A DNA stretch of 64,000 nucleotides from positions 86,645-150,644 of the forward strand of contig NZ_BSFD01000004.1 in NCBI RefSeq assembly GCF_027922165.1. Reading direction: 5' to 3'. Made by a program: the position numbers and the translations under genes. Positions 55,033 to 62,500 of the stretch are shown in pieces. The notes under the pieces were generated by a model. The model made no database searches and was not told where the DNA came from. It saw only the letters and a list, made by a program, of their open reading frames with translations. This DNA comes from Brevundimonas intermedia (lineage in GTDB: Bacteria; Pseudomonadota; Alphaproteobacteria; Caulobacterales; Caulobacteraceae). Positions within the stretch are counted from its first letter, which is position 1. The number at the start of each line of letters is the position of its first letter.

Positions 55033-55551
55033 TTAAGCCTGGCCGGTTTCGGCCGGCTGCTGGGCGATCTGCTGCTGGCGCGCGATATAGATGGCGGCGA
55101 AGTCGATCGGGTCCAGCATGAAGGGCGGGTAGAAGCCGCCGTCCGCCGTGGCGCGCGCGATGATCTCGCGGGCGAAGGGGAACAGATAGCGCGGGCATTC
55201 AATCAGCAGCAGGGGCTCAATGTCCTGCTCCTGGACATTGGCCAGCTGGAACAGGCCGCCATAGACCAGCTCGACATGGAAGACCGCCTGGTTTTCGTGG
55301 CTGGCCTTGATCGACAGCTTCAGGTCCAGCTCGAACAGTCCGTCCGGACGGCCCTGAGCCGCCATCTCGACGCCCAGGTCGATGGCGGGCTTGCCGTCGA
55401 TGCGCAGGGATTCCGGCGCGCGCGGGTTTTCGAACGAGAAATCGCGGACATATTGCGCCAGGATGCGGAAGCCGGGACCGGCGGGCTGGCCTTGCTGCGG
55501 CTGGGCGCCGTTCGGGGTGTTGGTGTCGGCGGGCGGAGCGGCGTCGGTCAT
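55033..55551 (-). CDS. secB: Protein-export chaperone SecB
   Basis: This 172-residue chaperone keeps preproteins unfolded and passes them to Sec[27 protein letters not shown] and the segment [34 protein letters not shown] are conserved. The N-terminal 28 residues and the tail ([15 protein letters not shown]) are flexible. ATG at 55551. It is divergent from the Tim44-like gene. Confidence 0.96.
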   Translation of the reverse strand: MTDAAPPADTNTPNGAQPQQGQPAGPGFRILAQYVRDFSFENPRAPESLRIDGKPAIDLGVEMAAQGRPDGLFELDLKLSIKASHENQAVFHVELVYGGLFQLANVQEQDIEPLLLIECPRYLFPFAREIIARATADGGFYPPFMLDPIDFAAIYIARQQQIAQQPAETGQA

Positions 55552-55697
55552 GGGCGTCTTCGATTACGGAAAAGGGCCGATTGGGCCGGGAATAAGGCGC
55601 CGCGACTACCACGCCGAGACGCTTGGCCGCAACGTCGCTCGCTCTCCAGGGGCGCGCATCGCCTTGCGTCCTCCTATATGAGACCCTAATCGTCTCC

Positions 55698-56381
55698 ATG
55701 GCGCATCCTCGCTCGCGCGCCGAAAGTCAGGAAGTCCCCTTGCCGGTCCAGTTCCAGATCGTGATTTTCGCCGTCATCGCGGCGATTGTCCTGTTCCAGC
55801 TCTATAATGTGTTGGGCAAAAGGGTCGGCCGTCAGCCGCAGGAGGACGCCAAGGCCCTCCCCCCATCGCCGACCGCCACGCCCGAGGCCTCCAAGACCCC
55901 GGCCCTCGACGCCGCGACCCTCGCCTCCATCGCCGGTCTGAAGGCGCGCGACCCGGCTTTCGACCCCAATCGTTTCGTCGAAGGCGCCCGTCAGGCCTAT
56001 GAGACCATCGTCCGCGGCTACGCCGCCGGCGACCGTGCGGCTCTGGCGCCCCTGTTGACCCCCAATGTCATGGCCTCCTTCGACGCCGGCATCACGGCGC
56101 GCGAGACGCGCGGCGAGACCGAGACGGTCGAATTCCTCTTCCCGCCCCGCGCCGATCTGGAAGGCGCCACCGTCCAGGGCGACAAGGCCGTGGCCAAGGT
56201 CCGCTTCCTGGCCGAACTGCGCAGCCGCGTGACCAAGGCCTCGGGCGAAACCGCCGATTCCGTCACGGGCGAGCCTCTGGTCGAGGAGCGTCGCACCGCG
56301 GAACACTGGACTTTCGAACGCACCCTGGGGGCCGCCGATCCCAACTGGGTCCTGGCCCGCGTCGAGCCGGCCAACGCCTGA
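55698..56381 (+). CDS. Tim44/TimA-family membrane-anchored protein
   Basis: This 227-residue protein has one N-terminal membrane helix (FQIVIFAVIAAIVLFQLYNVLG), a Pro/Ala linker and a C-terminal Tim44-like domain (FDPNRFVEGARQAYETIVRGYAAGD, LAPLLTPNVMASF). In Caulobacteraceae such proteins sit next to secB and mltA and may act as membrane adaptors, perhaps in membrane-protein biogenesis. The ATG at 55698 is used. The stop overlaps the mltA start by one base (TGATG). Confidence 0.88.
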   Translation: MAHPRSRAESQEVPLPVQFQIVIFAVIAAIVLFQLYNVLGKRVGRQPQEDAKALPPSPTATPEASKTPALDAATLASIAGLKARDPAFDPNRFVEGARQAYETIVRGYAAGDRAALAPLLTPNVMASFDAGITARETRGETETVEFLFPPRADLEGATVQGDKAVAKVRFLAELRSRVTKASGETADSVTGEPLVEERRTAEHWTFERTLGAADPNWVLARVEPANA

Positions 56382-57535
56382 TGTCGGCGCTCAGGCGGGT
56401 CTTGCCCAGGCAGGTCTTGTCTTGGGCGCCGATGCTCGCGTCGGTCCTGGCGGCCGCCGCCTGTTCGACCGGTTCCATGACCCCGACCGTCCCGGCGACG
56501 CCGGGAGCAGGGGGGCCGGGAACGGCGGGGCCTAAACCCTATGTGCCTTCGCCGAAGCCTGACGCGCCCCTACCCCGGCCTACGCCGTCCGACGCTCTCA
56601 GCCCGGCCGTCCTGCCGGGCTGGAATGACGAGGATCACCTCGCCGCCTTCCGCGCCTATGTCGAAGGCTGCGGCGCCGCGCGCGACGCCGTTTCGCGGGC
56701 GGTTTGCGCCCGCGCCCAGACCCTGTCTCCCACCCTGACTCCTAGCGACGCGCGGGCTTTTTTCGAGGCGAACTTCAGCGCTGTTCCCGCCCGGACCGCT
56801 GACGGGGCTCCAGGCCTGCTCACCTCCTATTTCGCGCCCGAATATCCGGCCCGCCGCGTTCCGGACGCCGAGTTCTCGGCTCCCGTCCTGCCCAAACCCG
56901 CCGATCCGCGCAGCGCCGGCGACCGGGCGACCATTGAAGCCAACGCCCGCCCCGACCAGGCCCTGGCCTGGATGCGGGCCGAGGACCTGTTCTTCCTTCA
57001 GATCCAGGGCTCCGGCTATCTGACCTTTGAAGACGGTGTGCGCGGCCGCGCCGCCTACGCCGCCGACAACGGCAAGACCTTCGTCGGCATCGCCCGCCCG
57101 ATGGCCCGCCAAGGCCTGCTGCCGGAAAACGGCACGTCCGGCGACGCGATCCGCGGCTGGCTGGCCGATCACCGGGGGTATGAAGCCCAGGCGGTGATGG
57201 CCCTGAACCCCCGCTACATCTTCTTCCGCCTCGATCCAGACGATAACGGCCATCCGCCCGGCGCAGCGGGCATCCCCCTGACCGAGCGGCGGGCCATCGC
57301 GGTCGATCCGTCCCACTGGCGCTATGGCGAACTGGTCTGGCTGGAGGCTGACGGCGGCAATCTGCGCGGCGCCACGGCCTCCTATCGCGGTCTGGCTATG
57401 GCGCTGGACACCGGCTCGGCCATTCGGGGCCCGGTCCGCGCCGACCTCTATATGGGCCGGGGCGACGCCGCCGGCGCCGAGGCCGGAACCGTGCGTCACC
57501 CCCTCCACATGTGGCGGCTAGTCCCCAAGGGCTGA
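56381..57535 (+). CDS. mltA: Murein transglycosylase A (MltA)
   Basis: This 384-residue lytic transglycosylase cuts glycan strands to 1,6-anhydro products. After a signal peptide with LAAAACS (Cys28, a non-canonical lipobox with Ala at -3) comes a Pro-rich linker (about 30-68), the MltA domain with FFLQIQGSGYL and the 3D domain with MALDTGSAIRGPVRADLYMG and its Asp. It is translationally coupled to the Tim44-like gene. It ends 12 bases before a repeat hairpin. Confidence 0.94.
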   Translation: MSALRRVLPRQVLSWAPMLASVLAAAACSTGSMTPTVPATPGAGGPGTAGPKPYVPSPKPDAPLPRPTPSDALSPAVLPGWNDEDHLAAFRAYVEGCGAARDAVSRAVCARAQTLSPTLTPSDARAFFEANFSAVPARTADGAPGLLTSYFAPEYPARRVPDAEFSAPVLPKPADPRSAGDRATIEANARPDQALAWMRAEDLFFLQIQGSGYLTFEDGVRGRAAYAADNGKTFVGIARPMARQGLLPENGTSGDAIRGWLADHRGYEAQAVMALNPRYIFFRLDPDDNGHPPGAAGIPLTERRAIAVDPSHWRYGELVWLEADGGNLRGATASYRGLAMALDTGSAIRGPVRADLYMGRGDAAGAEAGTVRHPLHMWRLVPKG

Positions 57536-57547
57536 CGCAACGCAAAA

Positions 57548-57721
57548 GCCCTCTCCCGCTGGGAGAGGGCTTGAGCGCACGGCGACGAAGCCGTCGTCCT
57601 TGTGCGACCCGAAGGACGGCGCGAAGCAGCCAAAGGGTGGGGGATACGGTGGTGCGACTTGGCCCACCGGCGGACCCCTCATCCGGCCCTTCGGGCCACC
57701 GTCTCCCGCAAGGGGAGAAGG
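57548..57721. repeat. Bipartite palindromic intergenic repeat, copy 4
   Basis: Left hairpin GCCCTCTCCC/GGGAGAGGGC (57548-57570) and CTTGAGC match copy 2. The right end CCCCTCATCCGGCCCTTCGGG and TCTCCC/GGGAGA with GCAAG loop (57702-57718) also matches. It fills the gap between the convergent mltA and ohr genes. Confidence 0.78.
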
Positions 57722-57730
57722 AAACCCTCG

Positions 57731-58156
57731 TCACGCCACCGTCAGCTTGACCGAGATATTGCCCCGCACCGCGTGCGAATAGGGGCAGACCGAATCCGCT
57801 TCTTCCACCAGGGCCAGGGCTGCGTCGCGATCGACGCCCGGCAGGCTGGCTTCCAATTCGACCTCCAGGCCGAACCCCTTGTCGCTGCGCGGACCGATGC
57901 CGACCGTGGCCTTGATCGTCGCTTCGGCGACAGCTGCGCCCTGGCCTTTTTGCGACGCCACCAGCTTCAGGGCGCTGAGGAAACAGGCCGCATAGCCGGC
58001 GGCGAACAGCTGTTCCGGATTATTGCCCTTGCCGGCGCCGCCCAGTTCCTTGGGCATGCCCAGGGCCAGGTCCAGCGCGCCGTCGGTGGTGGCGACGCGA
58101 CCGTCGCGGCCGCCCGTGGCGACGGCGGCGGTGCGGTACAGAACATTGATGGACAT
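57731..58156 (-). CDS. ohr: Organic hydroperoxide resistance protein Ohr
   Basis: This 141-residue peroxidase reduces organic hydroperoxides with lipoyl or dithiol donors. The two redox cysteines are present: Cys58 in GYAACFLSAL and Cys124 in DSVCPYSHA. The Arg20/Glu51 pair that lines the active site is in place. It is divergent from ohrR, with two palindromic operators between. Confidence 0.96.
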   Translation of the reverse strand: MSINVLYRTAAVATGGRDGRVATTDGALDLALGMPKELGGAGKGNNPEQLFAAGYAACFLSALKLVASQKGQGAAVAEATIKATVGIGPRSDKGFGLEVELEASLPGVDRDAALALVEEADSVCPYSHAVRGNISVKLTVA

Positions 58157-58189
58157 GGCGGATCTCCCTTGGGATGAATAAATATCGTG

Positions 58190-58204
58190 TGCGATCTAAT
58201 CGCA
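58190..58204. promoter_or_regulatory. OhrR operator candidate 1
   Basis: TGCGATCTAATCGCA is a palindrome (TGCGAT, three-base centre, ATCGCA) 33 bases upstream of the ohr start. The A/T-rich centre resembles known OhrR sites such as TACAATTAAATTGTA in layout. Confidence 0.72.
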
Positions 58205-58242
58205 AGCGATGATCTAGGCCCTGTGTTTGAGTGCGTCAAGCT

Positions 58243-58257
58243 TGCGATTAAATCGCG
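58243..58257. promoter_or_regulatory. OhrR operator candidate 2
   Basis: TGCGATTAAATCGCG contains the palindrome GCGATTAAATCGC (58244-58256) and shares the TGCGAT...ATCGC arms of site 1, 53 bases away. It is 18 bases before the ohrR start, where binding could block ohrR itself. Confidence 0.72.
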
Positions 58258-58275
58258 CACGATTATTATTGACCC

Positions 58276-58773
58276 ATGACCACCTCGGCTCCCGCTCCCG
58301 CACCCGATCCCCAGACGCCCTTTGCCGTCGACGACATGCTGTGTTTCGCGGCCTATTCCGCTAGCCTCGCCTTCAGCCGCTTCTACAAGCCGCTGCTGGA
58401 TCGGATGAGCCTCACCTATCCGCAGTTCCTGGTGCTGAGCCTGCTATGGCGCGAGGACGACCAGACCGTGGGCCGGCTGGGCGAGCGGCTGTTTCTGGAA
58501 TCCAACACCCTGACCCCGCTGATCAAGCGTCTGGAGGCCGCCGGACTGGTCGCGCGCGCCCGAGACGTCGCCGACGAACGGGTGGTTCGGGTCCGCCTGA
58601 CCGACGCCGGCCGCGCCCTCGCCGTCGGCGCCGGCTGTCTGGCCCAGGCCGTGATGGCCCAGACCAACCTCACGCCTGAAGCCATGGCCCGGTTGCGCGA
58701 CGGCCTGATCACGGTTCGGGATCAACTTCGCCTCGGCGTCCAGACGACCGTGGAAGACGATCAGCGCGCCTAA
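58276..58773 (+). CDS. ohrR: MarR-family organic peroxide sensor OhrR
   Basis: This 165-residue regulator has the OhrR N-terminus with the peroxide-sensing cysteine at Cys23 in DMLCFAAYSAS, the winged helix with LFLESNTLTPLIKRLEAAGLV and the wing DERVVRVRLT. Oxidation of Cys23 should release it from the operators in the ohr/ohrR gap. ATG at 58276. A C-terminal second cysteine (AGCLAQAV) could form the disulfide used by two-Cys OhrR types. Confidence 0.94.
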   Translation: MTTSAPAPAPDPQTPFAVDDMLCFAAYSASLAFSRFYKPLLDRMSLTYPQFLVLSLLWREDDQTVGRLGERLFLESNTLTPLIKRLEAAGLVARARDVADERVVRVRLTDAGRALAVGAGCLAQAVMAQTNLTPEAMARLRDGLITVRDQLRLGVQTTVEDDQRA

Positions 58774-58904
58774 TTCCGAGACCATAAGACTGCGATTTCA
58801 ATCGCCTGACTTAAGAGGTCCGCCTTCAACCCGGCGCCGGTCCAGGCGGTTGTAGGATGTGGCCGGGTCTTTGACATCGTCACGCCGCACCGGGCCACGC
58901 GCCG

Positions 58905-58953
58905 AAATAGACGAAAATAGACTCCATTTTTTTAGGGTGGAATGAGTCTATTT
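58905..58953. repeat. Inverted and direct repeat in an intergenic A/T-rich patch
   Basis: AAATAGAC occurs twice in direct repeat (58905 and 58915) and once inverted as GTCTATTT (58946-58953). The second and third copies form an imperfect stem (AAATAGACTCCATT with AATGAGTCTATTT) around TTTTAGGGTGG. It lies between the convergent ohrR and the stress protein gene. Confidence 0.6.
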
Positions 58954-58988
58954 CCACAGTCTGGACCCTGACTGGTTCGGGTCCGCCT

Positions 58989-59456
58989 CTAGGCCAGATC
59001 CTCGATCTCGGCCTCGGTCAGCTCGCCGGGCACGATGGTGACCGGCAGTTTGCGCCCGCCCAGTTGGGCCCCCTGTTTGATGATGGCCGAGACCAGCGGC
59101 CCCGGCCCGCGCGATCCGCTTCCGGCGGCCAGGACCAGAATCTTGATGTCGGGATCGTCCCCGACCACCTTCTTGATCGCGCTCTGGGCCTCGCCCTTCT
59201 CGATCAGGAAGATCGGCGCCGCGCCGGACCGCTCCAGCGCCTCCTCGCCCAGCCGGTTCAGCAGGGCCTCGGCCTCCTCGCGCTGCTGACGCTCGATCTC
59301 CTCGCGCACGCCCGACCAGTGGGCGTCGCTGTTGGAGGGCATGACGCGCAGCATCACCACCCGCCCCCCGGTCGACCGCGCGCGCCGACAGGCGAACCGA
59401 AGCGCGGCCTCGAACTCGGGACTGTCGTCCACGACGACCAGGAATTTCCTCGGCAT
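58989..59456 (-). CDS. Universal stress protein (UspA family)
   Basis: This 155-residue protein has the Usp fold: FLVVVDDSPEFEAALRFAC at the N-terminus and the ATP-loop-like GSGSRGPGPLVSAII near residue 113 (family: G-2x-G-9x-G-S/T). The loop is similar but lengthened, so ATP binding is likely though not certain. It is 54 bases after the glutamate dehydrogenase stop and on the same strand. Role: stress tolerance, specifics unknown. Confidence 0.87.
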   Translation of the reverse strand: MPRKFLVVVDDSPEFEAALRFACRRARSTGGRVVMLRVMPSNSDAHWSGVREEIERQQREEAEALLNRLGEEALERSGAAPIFLIEKGEAQSAIKKVVGDDPDIKILVLAAGSGSRGPGPLVSAIIKQGAQLGGRKLPVTIVPGELTEAEIEDLA

Positions 59457-59510
59457 ACCGACCCCCCGCCTGTTCTTATCGGCCGAAGAGGCGGTGAGAC
59501 GGGGCCGCCG

Positions 59511-62500
59511 TCAAGCCTGCACCGCCGCCGTGGCCAGATCGCGGATCGTCGCATTGGCGATGGTCAGCTTGGCGAAGGTCCAGCCCGAGCCGGACTGTTC
59601 GATCTCGTCAACCGAGGCGCGCACCCCTTCGACCGTCGCCTGTTTCGATCCGATCCAGGCGTCGACGGCGCCCTCGGCCGCGTCCTCGCTGATCCCGACC
59701 GACGGGTCTGACGCCCGGGCCACGGCCCGCGTCAGGGTCGCCTGCTCGTTCATCAGGTCCTCGATCAGGCGACGCACGGCCAGGCGATCGAAATGGTCCG
59801 CCGACGGGATGGACCCCGCCGCCGCGCGCAGTCGGTCGAAGTCGAACGCGGCCCCGACCTGGTGATACAGTCGCGCCATGGCCGCCACCGGCCAGCCCGT
59901 CTCCTGGGCCAGATCGCCGATGTCCGAGGCGGCGACCAGCGGCCGCATGATGCCGATCCGCCGGGTCAGATCCTGCGGCGCGCCGTGTTTGGCGAAGGCC
60001 TCGACCCGGCAATCCAGCCGCCCCTGTTCGAAGCGCGACAGCACGGGCGCCCCTTCGGCCTGAAGCGCGTCGGCGGTCGGTCGATAGCGATCGATCAGGG
60101 CCTGGACAGAGACCCCGGCCTTGGCGCGTCGGGCCAGCCAGAAGGTCTGGCGACGCAGGACCACGGCGATCTCGCGATACAGGTCGATCTGGGCCTCGGC
60201 CGAGATCGACCGGTCCAGGGCGGAAACCGCGTCCCAGGCCTCGTCCAGCCGGAAGACCCGACGCGCCGCCTCGAAGGCGATGATCAGAGCGGTGGTGTCG
60301 CACTCCGCCGAGCCGCGCAGCCGGTCCGGGAAGGTCGGGCCGCACATGTTGACGACCTCGTTGGCCATGACGGTGGCGATGATCTCGCGCCGCAGCCTGT
60401 GGCTCTTCATCTGAGGCTCGAACCGGGCCAGGGCCTGCGGGAAATAGCGGACCAGGATCTGTTCGAAGAAGGGATCCTCCGGCGCCTGGGACGCGACGAT
60501 CTCTTCCGACAGCTCCAGCTTGGCGTAGGCGGTCAGCACCGCCAGCTCGGGCCGGGCCAGCGGAATTCCGGCGGCCATCATCTCCTTGACCCGCACGTCG
60601 ACCGGCAGGCCTTCGACCTTGCGGTCCAGTTTGCCGCGCGCCGACAGGGCCTGCATGAACCTCTGCTGGGCGTCCAGCGCCCCTGCCCCTTCCGCCTGTT
60701 GCAGGGTCAGGGCCAGGGTCTGGTCATAGTTGTGGGCCAGCACCTTCAGCCCGACTTCCTCGGTCATCGAGGCCAGCAGCGGGGTCCGCTCCTCGACCGG
60801 CAGGACGCCATTGGTCACGGCCGACCCGACCAGGATCTTGATATTGACCTCGTGGTCCGAGGTGTCGACCCCGGCGGAGTTGTCGATGGCGTCGGTGTTC
60901 ATCCGGCCGCCGCCCTGGGCGAAGACGATGCGCCCGGCCTGGGTGAAGCCCAGATTGGCCCCTTCCCCCACCACCTTGACCCGCAGCTCGTCGGCGTTGA
61001 TCCGCAGGGCGTCGGTGCCCTTGTCGCCTACCTGGGCGTCGGTCTCGGCCGCCGACTTCACATAGGTGCCGATGCCGCCGAGATACAGTAGGTCTGCGGG
61101 CGCCTTCAGGATGGCGCGGATCAGGCTGGCCGGGTCCAGTTCGTCTTCGGCGATGTCCAGCGCCGCCTTGATCTGGGGCGTCAGCTGGATCGACTTGGCG
61201 GACCGCGAGAAGACGCCGCCGCCCTGGGAAATCAGCCCCTTGTCATAGTCCTGCCAGGACGAGCGCGGCAGGTCGAACAGCCGCTTGCGCTCGGTCCAGC
61301 TGGCGGCGGGGTCGGGCGTGGGGTCGATGAAGATGTCGCGGTGATCGAAGGCGGCGATCAGCTTGGTCGCCTTGGACAGAAGCGCGCCATTGCCGAAGAC
61401 GTCGCCCGACATGTCGCCGACCCCCACCATGGTGAAGGGCTCGGTCTGGATGTCCCAGACCTTGTCGCGCGGACCGATCTCGCGGAAGTGGCGCTTGACC
61501 GCCTCCCAGGCGCCGCGCGCCGTGATGCCCATGGCCTTGTGATCGTAACCGATCGAACCGCCGGACGCGAAGGCGTCGCCCAGCCAGAAGCCGTAGGCCG
61601 CCGAAACCCCGTTGGCGATGTCCGAGAAGGTCGCCGTGCCCTTGTCGGCGGCGACGACCAGATAGGGGTCGTCCTGCTCCCAGGCGACGACATGGGCCGG
61701 GCGCGTCACCGACCCGTCGCTGGCGATGTTGTCGGTGATGTCCAGCAGGCCCGACAGGAAGGTGCGATAGGCGCGGATGGCCTCGCCCTGAATGGCCTCG
61801 CGGTCGGTGGTGCGGGGCAGTTGCTTGGGATAGAAGCCGCCCTTCGAGCCGACCGGCACGATGACCGCGTTCTTGACCTGCTGCGCCTTGACCAGGCCCA
61901 GCACCTCGGTGCGGAAGTCGTCGCGACGATCCGACCAGCGCAGGCCGCCCCGTGCGACAGGGCCGAAGCGCAGGTGAACCCCCTCGACATGGGGCGCCCA
62001 GACGAAGATCTCGCGATAGGGTTTGGGCAGCGGCAGGTCCTCGAGCTCGCGCGAGGCGATCTTGATCGAGATGTGCGGCTTGGGCAGGCCGTCGTGATCC
62101 TGCTGGAAGTAGTTGGTGCGCTTGATCGCTCCGATCAGGGCGGCGATGCGGCGCAGCGCCTTGTCGTGATCCAGGCTCTTCACGTCCTGCAGCAGGGCGT
62201 TGATCTTGGCGTTCAGCGCCGTGACCGCCGCCTCGCGGGCTTCTACCGTCCCGTCCGCCGGGTCGAACCTGGCCTTGAACAGGGACAGCAGGGCGCGGGA
62301 CACGTCCGGGTACTCCCGCAGAGCCTCTTCCTGCACCGCCTGCGACGGATCCAGGCCGGTCTGCTGGCGATAGCGGGCCAGGGCGCGGATCAGGGCGGCC
62401 TCGCGCCATTCGACGCCCAGTTCGATGACCAGGCGATTGAAGCCGTCGCTCTCGGTGCGCCCGTTCCAGACGGCGGCGAAGGCGCGCTCGAACGGCCCCT

